Part shown: positions 1 to 6,586 of the stretch, piece by piece | Position numbering within the stretch: the first letter of the stretch is position 1 | Layout of the letters: every line of letters starts with the position of its first letter | NCBI GenBank assembly: GCA_002428805.1 | Contig: DIXX01000003.1 | Coordinates: forward strand, 1 to 8,244 | Direction of reading: 5' to 3' | DNA: 8,244 nt | Source of the DNA: Cetobacterium sp. UBA6069 | Lineage (GTDB): Bacteria; Fusobacteriota; Fusobacteriia; Fusobacteriales; Fusobacteriaceae | Translations under genes and position numbers: made by a program | The notes under the pieces: model-generated | What the model saw: only the letters and a program-made list of their open reading frames with translations | Databases searched by the model: none | What the model was told of the DNA's origin: nothing

Positions 1-5
1 TGTAT

Positions 6-34
6 ATATTATCATTTTTTTTATTGTTTGTCAA
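6..34 (-). promoter_or_regulatory. Strong promoter reading out of the left edge
   Basis: Just after the lipoprotein stop the minus strand has a perfect -35 TTGACA (29-34), a 17-base spacer and TAATAT (6-11) preceded by TGA, giving an extended -10 (TGnTAATAT). The start site would fall at or beyond the window's left end. The driven gene is not visible. No terminator hairpin is present between the lipoprotein stop and this promoter. Confidence 0.65.
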
Positions 35-39
35 CTAAT

Positions 40-804
40 TTATTTATGCCATTCTTGTGAAGTTGGCGATCCATTTCTAAAAATCGTTACTTTTTCTAAC
101 TCACCTTTTTGTGTGAAATATCTCCATTCACCGTTTGCTAATCCATTTGCTAATCTTCCTGTTTCTCTAACTTGACCGTTATCCCAGTAAGACTTCCAGT
201 CTCCATTTCCACCTTTGAAATCCTCTTGATAAATAATTTTACCTTTATTATCATACCAGCTCATTGGTCCTGAAATTCTTCCACCAGAATAAGTTACTCT
301 CGAACGAATGTTTCCATTATTTCTATAGAATGTTTCTTGCACTCCACTTTTAATACCATCTACATATGGCTCTTTCATCCCAACTCTTCCAGCTTCAGAA
401 TACCATATTTTATATCCATTTAGCTTTCCATCTTTATATTCTTCAATATAATGCTTATGAACACCTACTACTGCAGCAAACGCTCCTGTAAAAGGTGTTG
501 TTGAATCTCCATTATAAACTATTTTATTTCTGACTTGCTTTTTAGCTATATTAACTTGATCTACACCATTTAATTTAACCTCTGTAATTGCATTTTCAGC
601 TACCTTTACATTTTGTCCTGTATGAATTATATCTGTTTGAGGAATAAACTCTCCTTCAGGCATAGTAGATATGCTTACATCGTAAGCTTCTTTTGGAACT
701 GTTGGTAATAAAATACGCTCCTCTTCCGTTTTATTCTTTTCTAAAGGAGTACATCCAACTAATGTTAATAATATTACACCTACTACAAGCTTCATTTTTT
801 TCAT
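40..804 (-). CDS. YwqK/MORN-like repeat lipoprotein
   Basis: Predicted envelope lipoprotein of 254 residues. The N terminus MKKMKLVVGVILLTLVGC is a type II signal peptide with lipobox LVGC (lipid-attached C18), followed by a charged, flexible stretch. From about residue 97 onward there are five to six repeats of about 22-25 residues with the pattern Y/F-x-x-G-x-x-x-G-x-x-x-x-Y-x-x-x-G-x-[VIL]. Clear copies begin near 123, 147, 172, 196 and 218, and a partial one near 242. This is the YwqK/MORN-variant repeat, found in proteins often labelled 'toxin-antitoxin system YwqK family antitoxin'. With a lipobox and no adjacent toxin gene, that label is not supported here; a surface or periplasmic scaffolding or binding role is inferred. 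The start has AGGAG nine bases upstream. It follows the rnpB terminator and I find no convincing promoter of its own, so expression may come from read-through. Confidence 0.85.
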   Translation of the reverse strand: MKKMKLVVGVILLTLVGCTPLEKNKTEEERILLPTVPKEAYDVSISTMPEGEFIPQTDIIHTGQNVKVAENAITEVKLNGVDQVNIAKKQVRNKIVYNGDSTTPFTGAFAAVVGVHKHYIEEYKDGKLNGYKIWYSEAGRVGMKEPYVDGIKSGVQETFYRNNGNIRSRVTYSGGRISGPMSWYDNKGKIIYQEDFKGGNGDWKSYWDNGQVRETGRLANGLANGEWRYFTQKGELEKVTIFRNGSPTSQEWHK

Positions 805-828
805 ATTATACTTCTCCTAATAAGATTT

Positions 829-873
829 TTTATAAAAAATAAAGTCAAGGAATTTGTTAAAATTTCTTGACTC
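829..873 (-). terminator. Intrinsic terminator of rnpB
   Basis: A long stem (844-871), GTCAAGAAATTT with AAATTCCTTGAC and a 4-base loop, has a single A-C mismatch on the minus strand and is followed by a T-rich run (TTTATTTTTTAT). It begins about 18 bases after the mature rnpB 3' end. The stem is also T-flanked on the plus strand, so it may be bidirectional, though no plus-strand gene is visible. Confidence 0.75.
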
Positions 874-889
874 TTTCTTTTTTTTTATA

Positions 890-1216
890 GGCATTAAATA
901 AGCCGGGTTTTGTATTTATTAATCATTTATCTAGAGCTATAATTGCTTATAGCTTCAAGCAACTTACCCTGAGAGAGGACGAGCAGCCCCTATTTCTCTC
1001 CTATTTAGTCTTGCTCCAAAGGGGGTTTACCAAGCTTCTTTAGTCTCCTAAAGAACTGGTGGTCTCTTACACCGCCTTTTCACCCTTACTGCCTAAGCAG
1101 CGGTCTATTTTCTGTGGCACTTTCCTTAAAGTTTCCTTTAGTAGCCGTTAGCTACCCTTTTGCTCTATGGAGCCCGGACTTTCCTCTTGCTAATGCAAGC
1201 GATTAACTCTAATACC
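890..1216 (-). ncRNA. rnpB: RNase P RNA
   Basis: Catalytic RNA of ribonuclease P, which with the RnpA protein cuts 5' leaders from pre-tRNAs. Read on the minus strand it contains the universal P4 half GAGGAAAGTCCGGGCTCC (1187-1170) and its 3' partner ACAAAACCCGGCTTA (915-901). Also present are AAGGGTGAAAAGGCGG, GTAAGAGACCACC and TGGTAAACCCC, all hallmarks of bacterial RNase P RNA. Ends are set by the P1 helix, GGTATTA (1216-1210) with TAATGCC (896-890). Stem-loops seen include CTTGC-ATTA-GCAAG (P3 position), AAAG-GAAA-CTTT, and CTTTAG-GAGA-CTAAAG with GNRA tetraloops. GGAGCAAGACTAAATAGG and GGGTAAGTTGCTTGAAGC match the E. coli type A layout. At about 327 bases it is shorter than the E. coli RNA. 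The mature 5' base coincides with the stop codon of the upstream gene. No protein gene is expected in this stretch. Confidence 0.96.
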
Positions 1217-1779
1217 TATTTTTTATTAAACTTATATTTTTTCTTTTTTCTTTTTACTTGTATTATTCTAATAGATAATACCAAAATTGTCAACACAATT
1301 CCTAAAAATACCTTACTTCCTAACGAAAACCGTTCTAAATCTTTACTATTTTCCTCATTTTCAGATGCATTTGAAAATATACCTTGTAATCCTTGAACTA
1401 AGTTTATTGCGACAAGAGCTTCATCTTTTTCTATTGCAAACTCTTCTACATTTGTTAATAATAAGTCTAAGTCCGAAGAGATTTCGTCAGGATTTAAATC
1501 TTGAGAAATTTTTAATTGAACTTTTAAAATAGGATTTTCTATTTCTTTATTTTTTATTAAGTTTACAATTACTGTTTTTTCTTGCTCTTCAGCTTCAAAT
1601 CCCTCATTTTCTTCCAATGTATTTAAATATATTTTTTTGCCTGTTTCATTTTGAAAGGTTTTAACTAAATTACTTAAATTAGTTTTACTCTCTTCTGAAA
1701 AAACATTTCTATAATCATTTATTTTCCCAAGGACCAAAGTCGAAAGAAATAATGTACCTATTGTTAGTTTTTTTAGCAT
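1216..1779 (-). CDS. Membrane-anchored protein with a diverged TPM-like domain
   Basis: Hypothetical bitopic envelope protein of 187 residues. I place the start at the Met preceded by AAGGAG nine bases upstream, 13 bases after the Nif3 gene stop. A longer frame from 1821 would overlap that gene and spoil the signal sequence. Residues 1-18 form a signal peptide or anchor (MLKK then a hydrophobic stretch). Residues about 25-130 recall the TPM/Psb32/YgcG fold at their beginning (NVFSEESKTNLSNLVKTF, then ETGKKIYLNTL), but the usual GxxxNGVLL segment is not evident, so the family call is tentative. An acidic Asn/Glu-rich stretch precedes a transmembrane helix (about 155-174) and a very basic tail ending KFNKK. 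The predicted topology is an extracytoplasmic domain with a cytoplasmic C terminus. The coding sequence of the last helix also carries the likely rnpB promoter, and the stop codon overlaps the first base of rnpB. Confidence 0.75.
   Translation of the reverse strand: MLKKLTIGTLFLSTLVLGKINDYRNVFSEESKTNLSNLVKTFQNETGKKIYLNTLEENEGFEAEEQEKTVIVNLIKNKEIENPILKVQLKISQDLNPDEISSDLDLLLTNVEEFAIEKDEALVAINLVQGLQGIFSNASENEENSKDLERFSLGSKVFLGIVLTILVLSIRIIQVKRKKKKYKFNKK
1265..1293 (-). promoter_or_regulatory. Probable rnpB promoter inside the upstream gene
   Basis: A perfect -35 TTGACA (1288-1293), exactly 17 bases of spacer and a -10 TAGAAT (1265-1270) lie on the minus strand, within codons for the C-terminal membrane helix of the TPM-like protein. 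Transcription should start near 1257, giving an A-rich leader of about 41 bases before the mature RNase P RNA. This is the closest match to consensus next to a stable RNA gene, so I assign it to rnpB. Confidence 0.75.
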
Positions 1780-1792
1780 TCTCTTGTTCTCC

Positions 1793-2581
1793 TTACATTT
1801 TTTCAAAAATTGGGCCATCATTAAAAATTGTTATCCCTATTTCAAACTCTTCTTTTAATATAGTTTCTAATAAATTTGAAAAGACCCATTCACTTTCGAA
1901 ATGTCCAATATCAATTAAACTAAAGTTTTCCTCTTTTGCATCCATAGCTTCATGATATTTTACATCCCCTGTAACCAGAACTCCAGCACCTAATTTTTTA
2001 GCTTTTCTCCAGTACGATGCTCCAGAACCACTTACCAAAGCTATTTTCTTTATCTCTTTTTCCTCATTTGCTTTCACTACAGTTATACTATTTAATCCTA
2101 GTTTTTCTTTCAATATTTCCGTTAATTTTTGAATTGATAAAGCTTCTTCAAGTTTATAAATTCTACCTATTCCATACTCAATTCCATTTTTTTCAGAAGG
2201 ATCTAAAATTTTACCATCCTTTAACCCTAAAATACTCTCTCCTAAAAAATCATTCAATCCTGATTTTGAAGAGTCTAAATTTGTATGCATTGAATAAACT
2301 GAAATTTTATTTTCTATTAATCTTATAATTTTTTTTCCTGTTAAAGTGTCACCAGTAATATTTTTTAATGGTTTAAATATCATTGGATGATGAGTTATAA
2401 TTAAATTTGCTCCAACTTCAATTGCTTTATCAATCACTTTTTCAGTTAGGTCTAAAGATAATAGTATCCCTTCTACCTTTGAATCTCTTTTTCCTACTAA
2501 CAATCCTACATTATCCCAATCTTCTGCTAGAGCTCTTGGAAATTTCTCTTCTAAAAAATTTATAAGTTTACTTAGTTTCAT
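1793..2581 (-). CDS. Nif3-like dinuclear metal-centre protein (YqfO/YbgI family)
   Basis: Member of the Nif3/DUF34 family, hexameric ring proteins with a two-metal site. The biochemical role is unsettled: some members are annotated as GTP cyclohydrolase I type 2 homologues or metal chaperones. Visible metal-site motifs are ITHHPMIF (62-69, H64 and H65), SMHTNLD (97-103, H99 and D103) and DIGHFESEW (224-232, H227 and E231). VTGDVKYHE (203-211) and the opening WDNVGLLVG (22-30) are also typical. At 262 residues it is the short form, without the extra CutA-like insert seen in some Firmicutes. Its ATG overlaps the upstream stop as ATGA, which points to translational coupling with the sigma-like protein. 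In Bacillus the nif3 homologue yqfO also lies downstream of dnaG-sigA, next to trmK (yqfN). Here no methyltransferase gene is present and the sigma-like gene precedes nif3. Confidence 0.92.
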   Translation of the reverse strand: MKLSKLINFLEEKFPRALAEDWDNVGLLVGKRDSKVEGILLSLDLTEKVIDKAIEVGANLIITHHPMIFKPLKNITGDTLTGKKIIRLIENKISVYSMHTNLDSSKSGLNDFLGESILGLKDGKILDPSEKNGIEYGIGRIYKLEEALSIQKLTEILKEKLGLNSITVVKANEEKEIKKIALVSGSGASYWRKAKKLGAGVLVTGDVKYHEAMDAKEENFSLIDIGHFESEWVFSNLLETILKEEFEIGITIFNDGPIFEKM

Positions 2582-3414
2582 ATCTTTAAGGTTCTTCCTC
2601 CTCCTAAAGATATTTTAGTTAAAGCTTCTTCGAAAAGTTGCTCGCCCTCTCCTCTTTTTAAATCTAATGCATTCTCTATTTCAAATAACGATTCTCTTTT
2701 GTCTCCAATCAATCCATAAAATCTCTTTAATATCTCTTCTGCTGTATGAGATATTTTCTTAGGAACAGATGTATAATCTAATTTTTGAAGTTCATTTATT
2801 TTTTCCTCTATAATCTCAGACCTTTCTTCTGAAGGAATTGTTTCTGTCTCTTCATCCTCTTCTAGCTCTGCCACTATTTCATGCTCAAGAACTTCCTCTT
2901 TTCTCTTTAAGAAATATCCTTTATACATATGTTTTTCTGTTTCTACTTTTTCATCTACAAATAGCAACATCTCTCTTCTAATCCATAGTTTAAGATACTC
3001 TAAAAGCTCTCCATTTGATGGTCTATACTCATCTAAAGCTTTAATTATTCCTATACTTCCCTCTTGCATAAGATCTAAGTAATCTATTCCAGCAATTAAG
3101 TAATCGAAAGCTATATTTGCAACCTCTCTTAAATTACCCTCTGTCAAAGCATGAAGACTCTCTTCTTCATCTAAAGTTTCTAATAATTTTTCTATCTCTT
3201 CTTTTTGTAAATGTTGAATATAAGATATCTCTTCTAAATACTCTGCTACAATTCCTTCTACAACATAGTTATTATCTTCAACTTTTTCTTCTTTTCTAAC
3301 ATCTACACTTTCTATTTCTAATTTTAATCCTGGATTTTCTTTTAAAAACTTTATGAAGTCTTTATCTTCTATACAATTAGTTAATATCTCTTTTTCAAAC
3401 GCTCTTACTTTCAT
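2578..3414 (-). CDS. Degenerate sigma-70-family paralogue, probable core-RNAP-binding protein
   Basis: This 278-residue acidic protein aligns with RpoD in outline but is strongly diverged. Residues 57-80 resemble region 1.2. Residues 92-130 match region 2.1-2.2 (18 of 39 identical to the neighbouring RpoD in my hand alignment), including DLMQEGSIG (114-122), the part that contacts the beta-prime coiled coil. The segment equivalent to 2.3-2.4 (137-151, LLEYLKLWIRREMLL) has lost most -10-melting and -reading residues, keeping one Tyr and one Trp. A recognisable region 3 is absent, replaced by an acidic linker (159-215). Residues 225-268 resemble region 4, but the recognition helix reads LKRGEGEQLF instead of [10 protein letters not shown]. 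Region 1.1 is missing. The start has AGGGG five bases upstream. It sits between rpoD and the Nif3 gene, overlapping the latter by ATGA. I infer an RNA polymerase-associated regulator or competitor; a functional alternative sigma is less likely but not excluded. Confidence 0.75.
   Translation of the reverse strand: MKVRAFEKEILTNCIEDKDFIKFLKENPGLKLEIESVDVRKEEKVEDNNYVVEGIVAEYLEEISYIQHLQKEEIEKLLETLDEEESLHALTEGNLREVANIAFDYLIAGIDYLDLMQEGSIGIIKALDEYRPSNGELLEYLKLWIRREMLLFVDEKVETEKHMYKGYFLKRKEEVLEHEIVAELEEDEETETIPSEERSEIIEEKINELQKLDYTSVPKKISHTAEEILKRFYGLIGDKRESLFEIENALDLKRGEGEQLFEEALTKISLGGGRTLKI
2582..2611 (-). promoter_or_regulatory. Hairpin with SD in its loop at the Nif3 gene start
   Basis: Minus-strand bases ATCTTTAGG and CCTTAAAGAT pair as a 9-base-pair stem with one bulged T. 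The loop AGGAGGAAGAA contains the only strong Shine-Dalgarno sequence. In linear form that SD is about 15 bases from the ATG, too far for normal use, whereas the stem would bring it next to the start codon. It lies inside the end of the sigma-like gene and encodes its Leu-Gly-Gly-Gly-Arg tail. Confidence 0.5.
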
Positions 3415-3439
3415 TTTTTCCCCTTTACTTTATTAAACT

Positions 3440-3476
3440 TTATTAATATAAAATGGGGGCATAATTCTCCCCCATA
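3440..3476 (-). terminator. Hairpin after rpoD: leaky terminator or attenuator
   Basis: The minus strand has a perfect 7-base-pair stem, ATGGGGG / CCCCCAT (3453-3475, five G-C pairs in a row), with a 9-base loop, followed by TTTTATATT. It begins four bases after the rpoD stop. The T tract is interrupted, so termination is probably partial. I see no convincing promoter between it and the next gene, so downstream expression likely depends on read-through. An alternative role is a 3' stabilising structure for the dnaG-rpoD message. Confidence 0.6.
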
Positions 3477-3479
3477 TTT

Positions 3480-4715
3480 TTATACTTTAAAATCCTCTAA
3501 TTTTTTTCTTCTGCTTGGATGTCTTAATTTTCTAAGTGCTTTTACTTCAATTTGTCTGATTCTCTCTCTTGTTACTTTAAATATTTTTCCAACCTCTTCT
3601 AGAGTTTTTGGAGCACCGTCATTTAATCCATATCTAAAGATTAAAACTTGCTCTTCTCTACTACTTAAAGTTTTTAAAACATCGTTTAATTGCTCTCTAA
3701 GTAAAGTTCTATTAGTTAATTCATATGGATTTTGCATTTTGTTATCCTCTACGAAATCTCCTAATTCACTATCCTCTTCACTTCCTACTGGTGTCTCTAA
3801 AGATATAGGATCTTGGTTCATCTCTTGGATACTCTTGATCTTATCAACTTCCATTCCTAATCTGTCACCTAAAACTTCTGGAGTAGCATCTTTTCCTGTT
3901 TCTTGAAGGTAAATTCTAGCTTCTTTCTTTATTTTGTTTATAGTTTCAATCATATGAACTGGAATACGTATTGTTCTTCCTTGATCCGCTATAGCTCTTG
4001 TTATAGCTTGTCTTATCCACCATGTAGCATAAGTTGAGAACTTATATCCTTTACTATATTCGAATTTTTCAACAGCTTTCATCAGTCCGATATTTCCTTC
4101 TTGTATTAAATCAAGAAGCTTTAATCCTCTATTAGTATGCTTTTTAGCAATACTTACAACTAGTCTTAAGTTTGCCTCTATCAGTTGTTGTTGAGAATAT
4201 TCATCTCCCTCTAAAGCAGCTTTAGCATATCCTAACTCCTCTTCGTGAGTTAATAATGGAATTTGACCTATTTCTCTTAAATACATTTTTATAGGCTCGT
4301 CAACTTCCATCTCTCCAGTAATGCTAAATAAGTCGTCGTTTGCTAAATCATCTTCAGTAACTTCCTCTATTTCATCTGGATTGAAACCAAAATCTTCAGA
4401 ATAATCTTTAACCTTTTCATCATCGTCATCATCATCGTCAAGTTCAACAACTGGTCTCTTTATTATTGGAGTTATAATTTTTTTTGTCTCTTTTTTATCA
4501 TCTTCTTTTCTTTTAGCACTTTCCTGCTTTTTTACATCTGCGCCAGAAACAATTTTAATACCTTGCTCTGTCATACCATTTATTAAAAACTCTATTCTTT
4601 CAGGTGGGAAATCTGCACTTAATTCGCTATTTATCTCTTCATAGCTTATTACTTTATTTTCCATCGCCTTTCTTAATAAAGCTAAAACCTTTTCATTTTT
4701 TATAAACTCCTTCAT
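3480..4715 (-). CDS. rpoD: Housekeeping sigma factor RpoD (SigA/sigma-70)
   Basis: Primary sigma factor that directs RNA polymerase to -35/-10 promoters. An N-terminal region 1.1-like domain (about 1-60) leads into a lysine-rich and then acidic linker with seven consecutive aspartates (93-99). Region 1.2 is seen at [18 protein letters not shown] (139-156). Region 2 follows with the core-binding DLIQEGNIG (202-210) and the promoter-melting and -10-reading [15 protein letters not shown] (226-240). Region 3 begins at [11 protein letters not shown] (247-257). Region 4 contains the helix-turn-helix ending in [10 protein letters not shown] (381-390) and a conserved basic tail. At 411 residues it resembles compact SigA proteins. 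The start has a strong GAGGAGG nine bases upstream. All canonical promoter-reading residues are intact, which matters for comparison with the downstream paralogue. It is cotranscribed with dnaG, and a hairpin sits just after the stop. Confidence 0.98.
   Translation of the reverse strand: MKEFIKNEKVLALLRKAMENKVISYEEINSELSADFPPERIEFLINGMTEQGIKIVSGADVKKQESAKRKEDDKKETKKIITPIIKRPVVELDDDDDDDEKVKDYSEDFGFNPDEIEEVTEDDLANDDLFSITGEMEVDEPIKMYLREIGQIPLLTHEEELGYAKAALEGDEYSQQQLIEANLRLVVSIAKKHTNRGLKLLDLIQEGNIGLMKAVEKFEYSKGYKFSTYATWWIRQAITRAIADQGRTIRIPVHMIETINKIKKEARIYLQETGKDATPEVLGDRLGMEVDKIKSIQEMNQDPISLETPVGSEEDSELGDFVEDNKMQNPYELTNRTLLREQLNDVLKTLSSREEQVLIFRYGLNDGAPKTLEEVGKIFKVTRERIRQIEVKALRKLRHPSRRKKLEDFKV
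4419..4439 (-). repeat. GAT/GAC triplet tract encoding seven aspartates in RpoD
   Basis: Seven consecutive Asp codons (mixed GAT and GAC) form a short triplet repeat in the acidic linker between regions 1.1 and 1.2. The codon mixing lowers the chance of replication slippage. Acidic linkers here are common in primary sigma factors. Confidence 0.7.
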
Positions 4716-4758
4716 TAGTTGAAGCCTCCTCTATTGAATAAAATTATCTTTCAAAATT

Positions 4759-6540
4759 TTAGGCATTGATACTTTTAAACTCTCCATACAATGCTCGAAG
4801 GTCATTGAACTCTATTTGCTGTTTCAATTTATCTTCTATTTTTTTCAACTGAATATGCTTTAAGAGATTAGTTCTCTCTTTTAAAGCCTCTTTTAATTCT
4901 AGTATAAACCACGACATAAAAATAATTTGGAATCCTTTTTCTATATCTAATCTACTTGAAAAATCATCTATAGAAAGTAAGGAAATATTTACCAACTCCT
5001 TTTCTTCTTCTTGGGTTAGATTTCCTGTTAAAATTATATCTTTTATTATATTACTGCTTTTTTGATTGTTTTCTAATAAAAACTCAATGTATTGGAATAT
5101 TTTGTTTCCTAAACTGCTATTTATTTTCTTATTTTTAAAATCATTAAAGTATTCATTTTCAGAAAGAATTAACGCTAATGTCAATTTTTCTAGGTTATAT
5201 AGACCTTTTTCGTCTAAATCTTTAGTTTCCTCTTTTTTTTCGTAAGTATTTCTTACTCTCTTTTTGTTATTGGCAACTAAAATTGATTTTAATATATCTA
5301 TATCAATATTTAATGATTTAGATAGCTTATCCATGTATAAGCTTTTTTCAAGATCATTTTCTAAACATTGAAAAAACTCTTTAAATCTATTTATAAAATT
5401 TTGTTTAGACATATGATCATCTAAACTATATTCAGAAGAATATCTACTATATAAATAATCAAAAGCTTCTAATGATTCTTTTACAACTTTTAAAAACGCT
5501 TCTTTTCCAAACTTTTTCAAGTAATCATCTGGATCTTTTGCATCTTTATAAACTAAAACTCTTATATTAAAGCCTTCTGATTTTAAAATCATTATAGCTC
5601 TTTCTGTTGCTTTTTGACCAGCTTCATCCATATCAAAAGATAGAATTACATTGCTTGTATATTTTTTTAATAGCTGTCCCTGCTCCTCTGTTAAAGCAGT
5701 TCCTAGTGGGGCTAATGCCACATCAAATCCATATGAATGTGCTGATAAAACATCCATATATCCTTCCATTAAAATAGAATAACTTTTCTTTTTTATATTA
5801 CTACCCTTTTGAATGAATCCGTACAGGTTTCGTCCTTTACTAAATATTGGCGTTTCTTGAGAATTGATATATTTGGGGATTTCTTTACTATCCTCTAAAG
5901 ATCTTCCACCAAATGCTATTACCTTTCCTGCTACTGAATATATTGGAAATATTATTCTGTTTCTAAAAGAATCATATATTCCTTTTTCATTTTCTTTAGC
6001 AAGACCTAACTCAAATATCTTTTCTTTTTCAAACCCTTTTATTAGAAGGTAATCGTAAAGACCTGTCCACAGATTAGGTGCATATCCTATACCGCTATCT
6101 TTTATCAGTTTTGGATTTATTTTTCTCTTTGATAGATACTCTAGTGCATCTCTAGCTGTATTCTTAAATATCTCTTCTTTGTAGTAATTGTGAGCTGCTT
6201 CCATAATATCATAGTACTCTTTGTTTTCATTAACTCTACTATTTCCTACTTTTTTTATTGGAATATTATATTTTTTTGCTAGTTCTTCTACTGCTTCAAC
6301 AAAAGATATTTTTTTATACTCTGAATAAAATTTTATAGGATTACCGCCTGCGCCACAAACAAAACATTTACAAATATTTTTGCTTGGACTGACTACAAAC
6401 GATGGATTGTTATCTTGGTGAAATGGGCACAGTCCTTTATAGTTAGCCCCTGTCTTTTTCAAGTCTACAACCTCTCCTACAACATCTTCAATATGTAATT
6501 GTTGTAACAATAAATCAATATCTTCTGATTTATATTTCAT
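4759..6540 (-). CDS. dnaG: DNA primase DnaG
   Basis: Synthesises RNA primers for lagging-strand and origin replication, working with the DnaB helicase. The 593-residue length is usual for bacterial primases. An N-terminal zinc-binding domain shows ligands C38, H41, C59 and C62 (CPFH ... CKCFVCG). The catalytic core carries the RNRIIFPI motif (193-200), AFGGR (209-213), PKYINS (222-227) and FSKGRNLYG (233-241). The TOPRIM fold follows with EGYMD (259-263, catalytic glutamate) and SFDMDEAG (301-308, metal-binding DxD). The C-terminal third (about 370-593) is a poorly conserved, lysine-rich, helical region expected to hold the DnaB-binding domain. The start is supported by GGGAG eight bases upstream. 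It is the first gene after a strong promoter, and rpoD follows after about 43 bases, the classic dnaG-rpoD pairing. No key residue is missing. Confidence 0.97.
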   Translation of the reverse strand: MKYKSEDIDLLLQQLHIEDVVGEVVDLKKTGANYKGLCPFHQDNNPSFVVSPSKNICKCFVCGAGGNPIKFYSEYKKISFVEAVEELAKKYNIPIKKVGNSRVNENKEYYDIMEAAHNYYKEEIFKNTARDALEYLSKRKINPKLIKDSGIGYAPNLWTGLYDYLLIKGFEKEKIFELGLAKENEKGIYDSFRNRIIFPIYSVAGKVIAFGGRSLEDSKEIPKYINSQETPIFSKGRNLYGFIQKGSNIKKKSYSILMEGYMDVLSAHSYGFDVALAPLGTALTEEQGQLLKKYTSNVILSFDMDEAGQKATERAIMILKSEGFNIRVLVYKDAKDPDDYLKKFGKEAFLKVVKESLEAFDYLYSRYSSEYSLDDHMSKQNFINRFKEFFQCLENDLEKSLYMDKLSKSLNIDIDILKSILVANNKKRVRNTYEKKEETKDLDEKGLYNLEKLTLALILSENEYFNDFKNKKINSSLGNKIFQYIEFLLENNQKSSNIIKDIILTGNLTQEEEKELVNISLLSIDDFSSRLDIEKGFQIIFMSWFILELKEALKERTNLLKHIQLKKIEDKLKQQIEFNDLRALYGEFKSINA

Positions 6541-6586
6541 TAATATTCTCCCAATCTTTTAAGGTTTTATGAGTAAATAATATTTA

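Noticed and set aside
890..1216. tmRNA or riboswitch instead of RNase P RNA
   Set aside because: The P4 halves, the P1 pairing and the close match to the E. coli RNase P RNA layout settle the identity.
1160..1396. Plus-strand open frame across rnpB and the TPM-like gene
   Set aside because: It is antisense to a clear RNase P RNA and to a well-supported gene, and its product is low-complexity Leu/Phe-rich with no SD.
1780..1821. Longer start for the TPM-like protein at 1821
   Set aside because: It would overlap the Nif3 gene by about 29 bases and put a charged segment before the signal peptide; the Met at 1779 has a good AAGGAG.
1287..3299. Several other plus-strand open frames (1287-1532, 1752-1955, 2017-2328, 3117-3299)
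   Set aside because: They are shadows of AT-rich minus-strand genes, rich in Leu, Phe and Ser, without SD or family motifs.
3415..3450. TATATT as a -10 element for the sigma-like gene
   Set aside because: Five of six bases match, but 17 bases upstream there is only G-rich hairpin sequence and no -35.
4716..4758. Internal promoter between dnaG and rpoD (TTGAAA or GATAAT)
   Set aside because: Neither hexamer has a partner at suitable spacing in this short gap.
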